From contig NZ_LWTX01000002.1 of the NCBI RefSeq assembly GCF_002094305.1, positions 124,001-188,000 on the forward strand: a stretch of 64,000 nucleotides of DNA, given 5' to 3'. Positions within the stretch are counted from its first letter, which is position 1; every line of letters begins with the position of its first letter. The notes beneath the pieces are model-generated. The model saw nothing but the letters and a program-made list of their open reading frames with translations. It made no database searches and was not told where the DNA came from. Below, one piece after another: positions 10,251 to 20,989 of the stretch. This DNA is from Prescottella equi (GTDB taxonomy: Bacteria > Actinomycetota > Actinomycetes > Mycobacteriales > Mycobacteriaceae). The position numbers and the translations under genes are program-made.

Positions 10251-10445
10251 CAGGCTGACGACCCATGCCCATTCCAGGGCGCCCATCCCCGGCACTTCCG
10301 GCTCGCGCCGATCACGTTCTCCCGTGTGCGCAGCGATGTCGACCTACTCGTGCGACGCATGCTCGCCCCTCCGGGCGACCCCTTGTGATCGGTCGTTCCC
10401 TCAGCCCCGCTGATCAGCAACCTTTCACGAAAGGGACGGCAACGC

Positions 10446-12053
10446 ATGAGTGCCTCCGCAATCACTTTGAGAGACCTCACCTTCGAATGGCCCGACGGCA
10501 CCGTCGCGCTCGATCGCGTGAGCGGCACCTTCACCACCGGGCGCACCGGTCTCGTCGGGCGGAACGGAGCGGGTAAGTCCACACTGCTCCGACTGATCGC
10601 CGGGCTGCTGCGGCCCACGTCGGGACGCGTCGACACGGTCGGGGGGGTGGGGTATCTGCCCCAGACGCTGACCAACCGCAAGGACTCGACCGTCGCCGAA
10701 CTCCTGGGTGTCGACCGGATCGTCGCAGCGCTCCGGGCCATCGAATCCGGAGACCCCGATCCGCGCCACTTCGACACCGTGGGCGACGACTGGGACATCG
10801 AGGCACGTGCCGAGGAGGCCCTCCACGAGATCGGCTTCACCACAGTGGATCTCGACCGCCGAGTCGACACCCTCTCCGGCGGAGAGGCGATGCTGATCGC
10901 GATCACCGGCCTCCGAGTCCGGCGTACCCCGGTCACCCTGCTCGACGAGCCGACGAACAACCTCGACCGGCCCACACGCGCACGTCTCGCGGAGATGATC
11001 GACAACTGGACGGGCACTCTCGTCGTCGTCAGCCACGACCTGGAACTGCTCGAGCACATGGATGCCACCGCAGAGTTGCACGACAGCCGGATCGAGGTGT
11101 TCGGCGGCCCGTACAGCGCATGGAAGGAGCATCGCGAACAGGAGCAGGCGGCCGCCGTGCAAGCCGCGCGCTCCGCCGACCAGGCGCTCAAGGTCGAGAA
11201 GCGCCAGAGGATCGAAGCCGAGACGAAGCTGGCCCGCCGCGAACGGACGGCGAAGAAGACCCAGAAGGACGGCGGTATCCCGAAGATCCTCGCCGGAAAT
11301 CGCGCGAGCAAGGCGCAGGCTTCCGCGGGGGCGATGCGCGGGACGCTCGACGACAAGGTCGAGAGCGCCAAGGCCGCGGCCGATGCGGCCGCCAGACGGG
11401 TTCGGGAAGACGAGCACATCCATCTCACGCTGCCCGACCCGGATGTGCCACGGAGTCGACGCATCGCCGAGTTCCATGACGGCGAACGCACCATCGTCGT
11501 GCAGGGCCCGGAGAGAATCGCGCTCGTGGGCCCCAACGGGGCCGGCAAGTCCACGCTTCTCGACCATCTCCTCCGGGGCACCGAGGGCGACCCGGGCCGA
11601 GTGCGCGGGGCGTTGCTCACCGAGCGGGTCGGCTATCTGCCACAGCGACTCGACAACCTCGACGAGACGCGGAGCGCACTCGAGAACGTGCAGGACGTCG
11701 CAACCGGAGCCTCGTCCGGCACGATCCGGAACCAACTCGCCCGTCTCTTGATCCGCGGCAGCGCGCCCGATCGCCCGGTCGCGACGTTGTCCGGCGGTGA
11801 ACGCTTCCGAGTCTCACTCGCCAAACTGCTACTGGCTGAGCCACCCGCACAATTGTTGATCCTCGACGAGCCGACGAACAACCTCGACATCACCAGCGTC
11901 GAGCAACTCGCCGAGGCGCTCGACAGCTACCGCGGCGCGATGATCGTCGTCAGCCACGACTACGAGTTCCTCGGCAAGATCGGGGTGGACGTCACGATCG
12001 AACTCGACGCGCACGGCCGAATCGCGGGTCATCACAACGGTTTCCCGGAATGA
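10446..12053 (+). CDS. ABC-F family ATPase, probably ribosome-protecting (antibiotic resistance type)
   Basis: 535 residues with two ATPase domains and no membrane segments. Domain 1 has Walker A GRNGAGKST (38-46), signature LSGGE (143-147) and LLDEPTNNLD (165-174). Domain 2 has Walker A GPNGAGKST (362-370), LSGGE and ILDEPTNNLD. The interdomain linker (about 225-330) is long and highly charged, as in ABC-F proteins that reach the ribosomal peptidyl transferase centre. The AAAGGGA ribosome binding site lies about 10 nt before the ATG. The structured leader upstream suggests induction. The antibiotic, if any, cannot be read from the sequence; a housekeeping translation factor is the alternative. 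Confidence 0.85.
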   Translation: MSASAITLRDLTFEWPDGTVALDRVSGTFTTGRTGLVGRNGAGKSTLLRLIAGLLRPTSGRVDTVGGVGYLPQTLTNRKDSTVAELLGVDRIVAALRAIESGDPDPRHFDTVGDDWDIEARAEEALHEIGFTTVDLDRRVDTLSGGEAMLIAITGLRVRRTPVTLLDEPTNNLDRPTRARLAEMIDNWTGTLVVVSHDLELLEHMDATAELHDSRIEVFGGPYSAWKEHREQEQAAAVQAARSADQALKVEKRQRIEAETKLARRERTAKKTQKDGGIPKILAGNRASKAQASAGAMRGTLDDKVESAKAAADAAARRVREDEHIHLTLPDPDVPRSRRIAEFHDGERTIVVQGPERIALVGPNGAGKSTLLDHLLRGTEGDPGRVRGALLTERVGYLPQRLDNLDETRSALENVQDVATGASSGTIRNQLARLLIRGSAPDRPVATLSGGERFRVSLAKLLLAEPPAQLLILDEPTNNLDITSVEQLAEALDSYRGAMIVVSHDYEFLGKIGVDVTIELDAHGRIAGHHNGFPE

Positions 12054-12060
12054 TCCAGAG

Positions 12061-12747
12061 TCAACTACTCCAGTAGGTCCGCCACGCGTCACCGTCGAGT
12101 CCGCCCCATGCGACCCCGGCCGCGTGCGCGGCGGACTCGGCGGCCCGGATGCGTGCGACGAAACGCAGGGCGGCCTTCCGCAGCCCGTCCTCGGCGCTCT
12201 CGGGCCCACCGAGCCGTACCATCCGCAGCTCGTCGGGCACCAACTCGTCCGGAAATCCGGCCTTGCGTGCCCGGGAGACGACCTTCTCGGCGAGGGCGAG
12301 CGCGGGCTGCTGCAACGCGATGCCGTCGATGCAGGATTCGCGGGCCTTCTCGGCCGCCTTGCGGGCCTCCCACGCGCGTTCCTGCTCGGCGATGTCCACC
12401 GGGCCCGCGAGGTCGTCCGCGAGGTGGGGGCTGCGGTGAGCCAGCTTGGTCACGAGAGTGGCAGCCACGTCGTCGACCGTGAACTCGCCGGCGGCCTCCG
12501 CGATCCGGGAGTGGAACAGGACCTGCAGCAACAGGTCTCCGAGTTCCTCCCGGATCGCGACGGGATCGCCGGACTGGATCGCGTCGAGCAGTTCGTACGT
12601 CTCCTCGAGCAGATAGGGACGCAGCGAGTCGTGGGTCTGCGTCACCTCCCAGCCCCCGAAGCCCCACAGCTTGTCCATCACCAGGGCGGCCTCGACCACG
12701 GCGTCGCCCGTGCGCCACTCGTCCTGGCGCTCGTCACCGGCAGTCAT
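12061..12747 (-). CDS. mazG: MazG-type nucleoside triphosphate pyrophosphohydrolase
   Basis: 228 residues. It hydrolyses (d)NTPs to NMP and pyrophosphate and helps clear damaged nucleotides. The ATG at 12747 lies 5 nt after the mfd stop. The MazG core is seen at LWGFGGWEVTQTHDSLRPYLLEETYELLDAI and EELGDLLLQVLFHSRIA, with the EEXXE and EXXD metal ligands. The second half is shorter and less conserved, as in Rv1021. It converges on the ABC-F gene with a 7-nt gap. Confidence 0.92.
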   Translation of the reverse strand: MTAGDERQDEWRTGDAVVEAALVMDKLWGFGGWEVTQTHDSLRPYLLEETYELLDAIQSGDPVAIREELGDLLLQVLFHSRIAEAAGEFTVDDVAATLVTKLAHRSPHLADDLAGPVDIAEQERAWEARKAAEKARESCIDGIALQQPALALAEKVVSRARKAGFPDELVPDELRMVRLGGPESAEDGLRKAALRFVARIRAAESAAHAAGVAWGGLDGDAWRTYWSS

Positions 12748-12752
12748 CTGCG

Positions 12753-15700
12753 TCAGACCCCGGCCTGCACACCGGTGGCGGTGCCGAGATCCACGGAGTC
12801 CGCCGCCTTCCCGTCCATCGCGAGGAGGAAGTTCGCGATGTACTGCAGCAGTTCGACGTCGCGCACCCGTTCGGCTCCTACGCCGCCCGAACCGGCACGC
12901 GGCAGCGGCATCTGCACCATCCCGGTAGTCGCCCGGTACTGCGCGCTCGGGTACATGCGCTTGAGCCGCAGCTGTTTCGAGTCCGGAAGTTGCATGGGCG
13001 AGATCTTGAGCTGGGTGCCGGTGACGGCCACTTCCTCGATGCCGTACTCGCGGCACAGCAATCGGAGCTTCGCGACCGACACCAGCCGACCCACCTCCTC
13101 GGGGAGCGGACCGTAGCGGTCGACGAGTTCCTCGACGACCGCGGCGATCGCATCGGTGTCGGCTGCGGCAGCGAGCTTGCGATAGCCCTCGAGCCGGAGC
13201 CGATCGCTGGTGACGTAGTCGGGCGGGATGTGCGCGTCGACCGGAAGATCGATGCGCACCTCCTTGACCTCAGGCTCGGTGGTGACGGGCCGGCCGTCGG
13301 CGACTGCGCGATACGCCTCCACGGCCTCGCCGACCAGCCGCACGTACAGGTCGAAGCCGACACCCGCGACGTGCCCCGACTGCTCGGCACCCAACACGTT
13401 TCCGGCGCCGCGGATCTCGAGATCCTTCATCGCGACGGCCATGCCGGCGCCGAGGTCGGAGTTCTGCGAGATCGTGGCGAGCCGGTCGTACGCCGTCTCG
13501 GTGAGCGGCTTCTCCGGCGGGTACAGGAAGTACGCGTACCCGCGCTCACGACTACGGCCGACGCGGCCGCGCAACTGGTGCAGCTGCGACAGGCCCAGCG
13601 AATCGGCCCGTTCCACGATGAGCGTGTTGGCATTCGAGATGTCGAGGCCGGTCTCGATGATCGTGGTGCAGACCAGGACGTCGAACTCGCGCTCCCAGAA
13701 CCCCTGCACGGTCTTCTCGAGGGTCTCCTCGTTCATCTGCCCGTGCGCGACGACGACCCGAGCCTCGGGAACCATCTCGCGGATCCGCTTGGCCGCCTTG
13801 TCGATCGAGCTGACCCGGTTGTGGACGTAGAACACCTGACCGTCGCGCAGCAACTCGCGCCGGATGGCCGCGGCCACCTGCTTGTCCGCGTACGCACCGA
13901 CATACGTGAGGATCGGGTGCCGTTCCTCGGGCGGCGTGAGGATCGTCGACATCTCCCGGATGCCGGCCATGCTCATCTCGAGCGTTCGCGGGATCGGGGT
14001 GGCCGACATGGTGAGCACGTCGACGTGCGTGCGCAGCGCCTTGATGTGCTCCTTGTGCTCCACACCGAACCGCTGCTCCTCGTCGACGATCACGAGACCG
14101 AGGTCCTTCCAACGGACACCGGTCTGCAGCAGTCGGTGGGTACCGACCACGATGTCGATCTCGCCGTCGGCCAGCTGCGCGATGATCTCCTTGGACTCGG
14201 CGGCATCGGTGAACCGGGACAGGCCCCGCACCTTCACCGGAAAGTTCGCCATCCGCTCGGAGAACGTCTGCAGGTGCTGCTGCGCGAGCAGCGTCGTCGG
14301 CACCAGCACCGCAACCTGCTTGCCGTCCTGCACGGCCTTGAAGGCGGCACGGACCGCGACCTCCGTCTTGCCGTAACCGACGTCGCCGATCACGACGCGA
14401 TCCATCGGGACCGGCTTCTCCATGTCGGCCTTCACCTCGTCGATGACCGTCAACTGGTCGTGGGTCTCGGTGAATGCGAACGCGTCCTCCATCTCCTTCT
14501 GCCACGGGGTGTCCGGACCGAACGCGTGACCCGGCGCCGCCTGGCGGGCCGCGTACAGCTGCACCAGCTCGCCGGCGATCTCCCGGACAGCCTTGCGCGC
14601 CTTACGTTTCGTGTTCTGCCAGTCCGAGCCGCCCAGCTTCGACAGCGCGGGCATCTCGCCGCCGACGTAACGGGAGAGCTGATCGAGCGACTCCATCGGC
14701 ACGAACAGCCGGTCTCCCGGATGGCCGCGCTTGCTGGCGGCGTACTCGATGACGAGGTACTCGCGGCGGGCCCCGCCGATCGTGCGCTCGACCATCTCGA
14801 CGAAGCGGCCGATGCCGTGCTGGTCGTGCACCACCATGTCGCCGGCGGTGAGCGCGAGCGGATCGACCTGGTTGCGCCGTTTGGCCGGAATCTTCTTGCC
14901 GTCACCGGCGGCGGCCACCCGATTGCCGGTCAGGTCGGACTCGGTGACGATCACCAATCCGGGGACCCCGGCCGCGTCGTCACCCGGCAGCACGATGCCT
15001 TCGTGCAGCGACCCACGCAGGACCTGGACGAGTCCGCGGGCCGGCTCGGCGCCCGGCGCGAGCTCGCCGGCCGGGACGTCGGCCTCCTTGAGTCGCTCGA
15101 GCACGCGGTGGGCCGTGCCCGAACCGGCGACGACCACCACCGCGCGTCCCCCGGTGGTCACGTGCGCCCGCAGGTTCACGAACAGCATCGACAGCAGCTC
15201 GTCGGACCCGCGCACCTCGGGCGCCGACTGCACCGGAAGGACGAGCTCGTCTTCGCTGCCCGACGCCAGCGGACTGATCGTCCACCACGGACGGCCCTGC
15301 GCCTCGGCGTTCTCCCGCACCTGACGCAGCGACCGGTACGCGGACGCTCCCAGGTCGATGCCGCCGCCGAGCACCGACGTGTCGATGGGCGCGGCCCCGC
15401 CGATCGATGCCGCCGTCCACGACGCCTCGAGAAACTCCTGCCCGGTGCGCACGAGATCGGTGGCGCGGGTCCGGATCTTCTCCGGATCACACAGCAGCAC
15501 ATGGGTCTCGCGCGGCAGCACCTCGGTGAGCAGCTGCAGCTCGCCGGGCTGCAGTAGCGGCAGCAATGCCTCCATGCCCTCGACCGGGATACCGGCCGAG
15601 AGTTTGTCGAGCATCTCGACCAGAGCCGCGTCGGCGGGGTTCTCGGTGGCCAGCTGCGCGGCGCGGTCGCGCACCGCTTCCGTCAGCAGCAGTTCACGGC

Positions 15701-16439
15701 ACGGCGGCGCGACCACCGTGCTGAGCTCGAGTTCCGGCAGCGAACGCTGGTCCGCGACCGAGAACGCCCGCAGTTCGGTGACCTCGTCGCCCCAGAACTC
15801 GACGCGCACTGGATGATCCGACGTGGGCGGGAAGACGTCGAGGATGCCGCCGCGCACCGCGAACTCGCCGCGCTTGCCGACCATGTCGACGCGGGTGTAT
15901 GCGAGTTCCGCGAGACGCGAGACCAGTTCGCCGAAGTCGTGTTCGGATCCGATCCGCAGGACGACCGGCTCGATGTCGCCGAGCCCGGGCGCCATCGGCT
16001 GCACCAGCGAGCGCACGGTCGTGACGATCACCCGCAGCGGCGGGCCGTAGTCGGCCTCGTCGGGACACGCGAGACGCCGCAGCACCTGCAGGCGGCGACC
16101 GACGGTGTCCGCGCTCGGCGAGAGCCGCTCGTGCGGCAGCGTCTCCCACGACGGGAACTGCGCGACGCCGTCCCCGAAGATCTCCTGCAACTCGGTGGTG
16201 AGGTCGTCGGCCTCACGTCCGGTAGCGGTCACCAGCAACAACTGGGTGCGGTCGGCGAGCGCGGCGGCGACGAACGGGCGCGCCGCGACCGGGGCGACGA
16301 TGTCGACACCGGTACGTCCGACGCTGTCCTGCACCCGGCCGATCGCGCCGTCCGCGAGCGCCGTCGACGCGAGACCCGCGAGTGGCGTGGCCGCGGCGAC
16401 AGGGGCCGAAGAGTTATCTGAAGTGGACACGGAAGACAA
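12753..16439 (-). CDS. mfd: Transcription-repair coupling factor Mfd
   Basis: 1228 residues. Mfd displaces RNA polymerase stalled at DNA damage and recruits UvrA. The order is a UvrB-like N-terminal half, an RNA polymerase-interacting domain ([17 protein letters not shown]), then a RecG-like translocase with Walker [34 protein letters not shown] and QLRGRVGRS, and a C-terminal TRCF domain. The TTG at 16439 has GGAG 8 bases upstream; a GTG three codons later is the alternative. mfd and mazG form one unit, as Rv1020-Rv1021 do. Confidence 0.97.
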   Translation of the reverse strand: MSSVSTSDNSSAPVAAATPLAGLASTALADGAIGRVQDSVGRTGVDIVAPVAARPFVAAALADRTQLLLVTATGREADDLTTELQEIFGDGVAQFPSWETLPHERLSPSADTVGRRLQVLRRLACPDEADYGPPLRVIVTTVRSLVQPMAPGLGDIEPVVLRIGSEHDFGELVSRLAELAYTRVDMVGKRGEFAVRGGILDVFPPTSDHPVRVEFWGDEVTELRAFSVADQRSLPELELSTVVAPPCRELLLTEAVRDRAAQLATENPADAALVEMLDKLSAGIPVEGMEALLPLLQPGELQLLTEVLPRETHVLLCDPEKIRTRATDLVRTGQEFLEASWTAASIGGAAPIDTSVLGGGIDLGASAYRSLRQVRENAEAQGRPWWTISPLASGSEDELVLPVQSAPEVRGSDELLSMLFVNLRAHVTTGGRAVVVVAGSGTAHRVLERLKEADVPAGELAPGAEPARGLVQVLRGSLHEGIVLPGDDAAGVPGLVIVTESDLTGNRVAAAGDGKKIPAKRRNQVDPLALTAGDMVVHDQHGIGRFVEMVERTIGGARREYLVIEYAASKRGHPGDRLFVPMESLDQLSRYVGGEMPALSKLGGSDWQNTKRKARKAVREIAGELVQLYAARQAAPGHAFGPDTPWQKEMEDAFAFTETHDQLTVIDEVKADMEKPVPMDRVVIGDVGYGKTEVAVRAAFKAVQDGKQVAVLVPTTLLAQQHLQTFSERMANFPVKVRGLSRFTDAAESKEIIAQLADGEIDIVVGTHRLLQTGVRWKDLGLVIVDEEQRFGVEHKEHIKALRTHVDVLTMSATPIPRTLEMSMAGIREMSTILTPPEERHPILTYVGAYADKQVAAAIRRELLRDGQVFYVHNRVSSIDKAAKRIREMVPEARVVVAHGQMNEETLEKTVQGFWEREFDVLVCTTIIETGLDISNANTLIVERADSLGLSQLHQLRGRVGRSRERGYAYFLYPPEKPLTETAYDRLATISQNSDLGAGMAVAMKDLEIRGAGNVLGAEQSGHVAGVGFDLYVRLVGEAVEAYRAVADGRPVTTEPEVKEVRIDLPVDAHIPPDYVTSDRLRLEGYRKLAAAADTDAIAAVVEELVDRYGPLPEEVGRLVSVAKLRLLCREYGIEEVAVTGTQLKISPMQLPDSKQLRLKRMYPSAQYRATTGMVQMPLPRAGSGGVGAERVRDVELLQYIANFLLAMDGKAADSVDLGTATGVQAGV

Positions 16440-16535
16440 CGACGGCGCTCCTGATGTCGTGAAATGCAGACCGTTCGATTCTAGGCGTGCCCACCGACAC
16501 CGGGCCGGGCACCCGACCCCGCCGCCCGGTCGTCC

Positions 16536-17180
16536 TCACTGCCCGAGTTGCGGGTCGGCCTCGAGGTTGGTCAGGCCGTTCCAGCACAGGTTCACCAGGT
16601 GCGCGGCGACCACCTCCTTGGACGGGGTGCGGTCGTCGAGCCACCACGTGGCGGTGGTCGCGACCATGCCGACGAGCGCCTGCGCGTACAGCGGCGCGAG
16701 GTCGGGATCGAGTCCGCGGCGCGCGAAGTCGCCGGCGAGAATGTGGCCGACCTGCCGGACCGCCTCGTTGAGCAGGCTCGAGTAGGTGCCGTCGTCGGCG
16801 GCGACCGGCGAGTCCCGGACCAGGATCCGGAAGCCGTCGGTGCGTTCCTCGACGTAGGTGAGCAGCGCCAGCGCGACCCGTTCGACCCGGATCCGGGAGC
16901 GATTCTGGGTGAGCGACGACGTGATCATCTCGAGCAGCGTCGACATCTCCCGATCGACGACGACGGCGTACAACCCTTCCTTGCCACCGAAGTGTTCGTA
17001 GACGACGGGCTTCGACACGTTCGCCCGCGCCGCGATCTCCTCGATCGATGCCGCCTCGTATCCGCGTTCGGCGAACAGCGCCCGGCCGATCTCGATCAAC
17101 TGCTCGCGGCGTTGGGTTCCCGTCATCCGCGTCCGGGGGGCACGCTCGGTGGTCCGGTCCTCCCGCGATGGTCGTGACAC
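16536..17180 (-). CDS. TetR-family transcriptional regulator
   Basis: 214 residues from a GTG at 17180 with AAAGGA upstream; longer readings lack a ribosome binding site. The N-terminal helix-turn-helix is clear (ASIEEIAARANVSKPVVYEHF), followed by a C-terminal ligand/dimer domain without a recognisable pocket signature. It lies between mfd and the tRNA-Gln/glmU locus, the same place as Rv1019 in M. tuberculosis, and may control the mfd-mazG unit downstream of it. Confidence 0.9.
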   Translation of the reverse strand: MSRPSREDRTTERAPRTRMTGTQRREQLIEIGRALFAERGYEAASIEEIAARANVSKPVVYEHFGGKEGLYAVVVDREMSTLLEMITSSLTQNRSRIRVERVALALLTYVEERTDGFRILVRDSPVAADDGTYSSLLNEAVRQVGHILAGDFARRGLDPDLAPLYAQALVGMVATTATWWLDDRTPSKEVVAAHLVNLCWNGLTNLEADPQLGQ

Positions 17181-17346
17181 TGGGGTCCACCGTCCTTTCC
17201 GACACGCCGCGTCGCGCACACTCGGCGCTGGTAGAGGCCACCCTATAGCCCGGTCGCCGAGGAATTTGTCCGGCGGTTCGACGCACGGCGCGTCGGCATG
17301 CGAGGATCGTTCCCGCGTATCCGGGCGTCGTCCCGGCGCGCGGTAA

Positions 17347-17417
17347 TCCGCCGTAGTGTAATGGCAGCACCTCTGATTTTGGTTCAGATAGTTCAGGTTC
17401 GAGTCCTGGCGGCGGAG
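17347..17417 (+). tRNA. tRNA-Gln (anticodon UUG)
   Basis: Acceptor stem TCCGCCG/CGGCGGA, anticodon loop TTTTGGT within the stem TCTGA/TCAGA giving anticodon UUG, and T-loop GGTTCGAGTCC are all intact. The discriminator is G and CCA is not encoded. M. tuberculosis has a tRNA-Gln at the same place next to glmU. Confidence 0.95.
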
Positions 17418-17585
17418 CCCTTCGGATCCTTCTCACCCCACGCCCGCGAGCGCTGTGATCCTCCACACAACCCACGGACCGTTCGGTTCGGAGTTGTTAC
17501 TCCCCCGTTAACTTCCCGGCCTGTTCGCGGGCGCCGGAGCGGATCGCCGGACACCCGACGGGGGCCGTGGTTAATCTCGGACACG

Positions 17586-17616
17586 TTGCCTTCGCGGGTT
17601 CGACTCGCGATATTCT
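17586..17616 (+). promoter_or_regulatory. Candidate glmU promoter
   Basis: TTGCCT (17586-17591) and TATTCT (17611-17616) are spaced by 19 bp, about 70 bp before the glmU start. The -10 fits the actinobacterial TANNNT pattern; the spacer is slightly long. Confidence 0.4.
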
Positions 17617-17684
17617 CTTCCGGAACGTGCGCGACCGTCGGGCCGCGCGAGCGGCTAAGCGTAGATCGACTTCGAGGGAGCTTC

Positions 17685-19154
17685 ATGCCACCGCAGACCG
17701 CCGTCATCGTCCTTGCTGCCGGCGCCGGGACGCGAATGCGGTCGAAGACCCCCAAGGTGCTGCACACCCTGGCCGGGCGCTCGATGCTCTCGCACGCACT
17801 GCATGCCGCGGCCGGCATCGAACCCACCGAACTGGTCACCGTCATCGGCCACGATCGTGACGCCGTGGGCGCTGCGGTGGACGAGGTCGCCAAGGATCTG
17901 GGACGCGCCGTCGCCACCGCCGTCCAGCACGAACAGAACGGCACCGGCCACGCCGTCGGTTGTGGACTGACCGCGCTCCCCGACGACTTCGACGGCACAG
18001 TTCTCGTCACCGCCGCCGACGTCCCGCTCCTCGACAGCGACACACTGCGCGCCCTCATCGCGACGCACACCGCCGAGCCCGCCGCCGCGGTGACCGTGCT
18101 CACCTCCACGGCAACCGATCCCACCGGGTACGGCCGGATCCTGCGGACCACCGACGGCGAGGTCGCCGCGATCGTCGAGCAGGCCGACGCCACCGAGGCG
18201 CAGCGGGCGATCACCGAGGTCAACTCCGGCGTGTACGCGTTCGACGCCGCCACCCTGCGCGGTGCCCTGTCGTCGCTGAGCGCCGACAACGCCCAGGGCG
18301 AGCTGTACCTCACCGACGTGATCGCGATCGCCCGGTCGGCCGGGAAAACCGTTCGCGCGCAGCACATCGCCGACGACCTGCTCGTCGCCGGAGCCAACGA
18401 CCGCGTGCAGCTCGCCACCCTCGCAGCCGAACTCAACCGCCGCATTCTCGAACGCCACATGCGCGCCGGGGTCACCGTCGAGGACCCGTCCAGCACCTGG
18501 ATCGACGTCGACGTGACGATGGAGCGTGACGTGACGCTGCGTCCCGGCGTGCAGTTGCGTGGAGCCACGCACGTCGCCGAGGACGCGGTCGTCGGACCCG
18601 ACAGCACACTCACCGACGTCACCGTCGGCGCGGGCGCATCGGTGATCCGCACGCACGGCGAATCGGCCCGGATCGGACCGGACGCCACCGTCGGCCCGTA
18701 CACGTACCTGAGGCCGGGCACGGTCCTCGGCGTGGCCGGCAAGCTCGGTGCGTTCGTGGAGACGAAGAACGCCGACATCGGCGCGCACTCGAAGGTGCCG
18801 CACCTGACGTACGTCGGCGACGCGACCATCGGCGATCACAGCAACATCGGAGCATCCAGCGTCTTCGTCAACTACGACGGCGTGAACAAGAGCCGGACCG
18901 TCGTCGGTTCGCATGTTCGGACCGGATCCGACACCATGTTCGTCGCCCCGGTCCGTGTCGGCGACGGCGCGTACACGGGTGCAGGTACCGTCCTGCGCAC
19001 CGACGTGCCTCCGGGGGCGCTCGCCGTCTCGGGCGGCAAGCAACGAAACATCGAGGGCTGGGTCCAGCGCAACCGACCCGGTACCCCCGCTGCCGACGCA
19101 GCGGCTCGAGCAGCCCAGCAAGACACCGATTCGAAGGATGGCGAAGACCAGTGA
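17685..19154 (+). CDS. glmU: Bifunctional GlmU: GlcN-1-P acetyltransferase / GlcNAc-1-P uridyltransferase
   Basis: 489 residues, ATG with GAGGGAG upstream. It makes UDP-GlcNAc for peptidoglycan, arabinogalactan linker and mycothiol. The N-terminal uridyltransferase domain opens with [19 protein letters not shown] and has [10 protein letters not shown] and the AADVPLL metal site. The C-terminal half is a left-handed beta-helix of hexapeptide repeats ([38 protein letters not shown]). It ends in a low-complexity tail and overlaps prs by 4 nt (GTGA). Confidence 0.97.
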   Translation: MPPQTAVIVLAAGAGTRMRSKTPKVLHTLAGRSMLSHALHAAAGIEPTELVTVIGHDRDAVGAAVDEVAKDLGRAVATAVQHEQNGTGHAVGCGLTALPDDFDGTVLVTAADVPLLDSDTLRALIATHTAEPAAAVTVLTSTATDPTGYGRILRTTDGEVAAIVEQADATEAQRAITEVNSGVYAFDAATLRGALSSLSADNAQGELYLTDVIAIARSAGKTVRAQHIADDLLVAGANDRVQLATLAAELNRRILERHMRAGVTVEDPSSTWIDVDVTMERDVTLRPGVQLRGATHVAEDAVVGPDSTLTDVTVGAGASVIRTHGESARIGPDATVGPYTYLRPGTVLGVAGKLGAFVETKNADIGAHSKVPHLTYVGDATIGDHSNIGASSVFVNYDGVNKSRTVVGSHVRTGSDTMFVAPVRVGDGAYTGAGTVLRTDVPPGALAVSGGKQRNIEGWVQRNRPGTPAADAAARAAQQDTDSKDGEDQ

Positions 19155-20131
19155 GCGCGATATCCAGCGACGTGCAGAAGAACTTGATGCTCTTCTCGGG
19201 CCGCGCACACCCCGAGTTGGCCGAGCAGGTGGCCAAGGAACTGGACATCAAGGTCACGCCGCAGACGGCTCGTGACTTCGCGAACGGCGAGATCTTCGTC
19301 CGCTTCGAGGAGTCCGTCCGTGGATCGGACGCGTTCGTGCTCCAGAGCCACCCGGCGCCGCTGAACCAGTGGATCATGGAGCAGCTGATCATGATCGACG
19401 CTCTCAAGCGTGGATCTGCCAAGCGCATCACCGCTGTGCTGCCGTTCTACCCGTACGCCCGTCAGGACAAGAAGCACCGCGGCCGCGAGCCCATCTCGGC
19501 CCGTCTCATCGCCGACCTGCTCAAGACGGCCGGTGCCGACCGCATCATCACCGTCGACCTGCACACCGATCAGATCCAGGGCTTCTTCGACGGCCCGGTC
19601 GACCACATGCACGCCCTCGGTCAGCTCGCTCAGTACGTCCGCGAGAACTACGGCACCGAGAACATCTGCGTGGTCTCCCCCGACGCCGGCCGGGTGAAGG
19701 TCGCCGAGAAGTGGGCCGACGCTCTCGACGGAGCCCCGCTCGCGTTCGTGCACAAGACCCGCGACCCGTTGGTTCCGAACCAGGTCAAGTCGAACCGTGT
19801 CGTCGGTGACGTGAGCGGCCGCACCTGCGTGCTGATCGACGACATGATCGACACCGGCGGCACGATCGCCGGCGCGGTCGAGGTGCTCAAGAACGCCGGC
19901 GCCGGCGACGTCATCATTGCGACCACGCACGGAGTGTTCTCCGATCCGGCCGCCGAGCGTCTCGCGAACTGCGGCGCCAAGGAGGTCATCGCGACCAACA
20001 CGCTGCCGATCCCGGAAGAGAAGCGCTTCCCGACGCTGACCGTGCTGTCCATCGCACCGCTGCTGGCGCGCACCATCCAGGAAGTGTTCGAGAACGGCTC
20101 GGTGACCTCGCTGTTCAACGGCATCGCCTAG
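19151..20131 (+). CDS. prs: Ribose-phosphate pyrophosphokinase (PRPP synthase)
   Basis: 326 residues, GTG start overlapping the glmU stop (GTGA). It makes PRPP from ribose-5-phosphate and ATP for nucleotide, His, Trp and, in these bacteria, decaprenyl-phosphoarabinose synthesis. Seen are the flexible ATP loop [32 protein letters not shown] and the PRPP loop [13 protein letters not shown]. Coupling to glmU joins two cell-envelope precursor steps. A very strong hairpin ends the unit. Confidence 0.98.
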   Translation: MSAISSDVQKNLMLFSGRAHPELAEQVAKELDIKVTPQTARDFANGEIFVRFEESVRGSDAFVLQSHPAPLNQWIMEQLIMIDALKRGSAKRITAVLPFYPYARQDKKHRGREPISARLIADLLKTAGADRIITVDLHTDQIQGFFDGPVDHMHALGQLAQYVRENYGTENICVVSPDAGRVKVAEKWADALDGAPLAFVHKTRDPLVPNQVKSNRVVGDVSGRTCVLIDDMIDTGGTIAGAVEVLKNAGAGDVIIATTHGVFSDPAAERLANCGAKEVIATNTLPIPEEKRFPTLTVLSIAPLLARTIQEVFENGSVTSLFNGIA

Positions 20132-20140
20132 ACATTCTGC

Positions 20141-20193
20141 AGACTACGCCCGTGCTCGGTCCGCGATTCGCGGACCGAGCACGGGCGTAGTCT
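20141..20193 (+). terminator. 25-bp perfect hairpin terminator after prs
   Basis: The left arm (20141-20165) and right arm (20169-20193) are perfect inverse complements of 25 bp with a 3-nt ATT loop, followed by TTCC. The hairpin starts 10 nt after the prs stop and ends 9 nt before the next start codon. Confidence 0.85.
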
Positions 20194-20201
20194 TTCCAAG
20201 T

Positions 20202-20837
20202 GTGTTCACCGGATTTTCGACGACCGCACTGGATTTCTACGAGGACCTCGAGGCCGACAACAGCAAGGCCTGGTGGACGTCCCACAAGTCCGTCTACGAC
20301 ACGGACGTTCGCGCCCCCATGGTCGAACTGCTGTCCGTGCTGGAACCCGAGTTCGGTCCGGGTAAGGCCTTCCGGCCGAATCGTGACGTCCGTTTCTCGA
20401 AGGACAAGTCCCCCTACAAGACCCACCAGGGCGGCTTCGTCGAGTCCTGTCCCGGCGTCGGCTTCTACGTCCAGATCGACGCCTCGGGCCTGTTCGTCGC
20501 CGGTGGGCACTACTCACACACCCCCGAGCAACTCGCGCGCTACCGCGCGGCGGTCGACGACGACCGGCACGGACGCACGCTCGAGCGGTTGGTCCGCAAG
20601 ATCGAGAAGGCGGGATTCGAGATCGGCGGCGACCGTCTGGCCACCCGTCCGCGTGGCGTCTCCCCGGATCATCCGCGCATCGAACTGATGCGGCACCGGT
20701 CGCTCACGGCCGGACTGAACTACGGCTGCCCCGACTGGCTGGGCACACCCGAGGCGGCCGACCGGATCCGCTCGGCGTGGGCTTCGATGCGGCCTCTCGT
20801 GGAGTGGTTCACCGACGTCTTCGGCGCTCACGGCTGA
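20202..20837 (+). CDS. DUF2461 domain protein
   Basis: 211 residues from a GTG at 20202. It matches the DUF2461 family: FYEDLEADNSKAWWTSHK near the N-terminus, RPNRDVRFSKDKSPYKTHQGG (about 58-78), GFYVQIDASGLFVAGG, and a C-terminal PLVEWF. No activity is established that I know of. The start lies 9 nt after the prs terminator, so the promoter must overlap that hairpin or the transcript relies on read-through. Confidence 0.88.
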   Translation: MFTGFSTTALDFYEDLEADNSKAWWTSHKSVYDTDVRAPMVELLSVLEPEFGPGKAFRPNRDVRFSKDKSPYKTHQGGFVESCPGVGFYVQIDASGLFVAGGHYSHTPEQLARYRAAVDDDRHGRTLERLVRKIEKAGFEIGGDRLATRPRGVSPDHPRIELMRHRSLTAGLNYGCPDWLGTPEAADRIRSAWASMRPLVEWFTDVFGAHG

Positions 20838-20989
20838 CACCTCCGGTAGATCTCACGGGAGCGGAGAACTCGTGTGCCACAAGCCTTTGCCGACGTCGAG
20901 GGCGACCGAACATGAGTTTGGTCACGCCCGCGGAGAAGATTGGACCTCGGTGTAGCCGGACGCGAACGGGTGCCCTATTCTGGCTCCTC

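Noticed and set aside
10265-10576. A 103-codon frame running from the ABC-F leader into the gene in another frame
   Set aside because: No ribosome binding site and an Arg/His/Pro-rich product; it overlaps the start of the true gene.
12990-15557. An 855-codon plus-strand frame inside mfd
   Set aside because: Antisense shadow of mfd, rich in His, Arg and Asp, without any recognisable domain.
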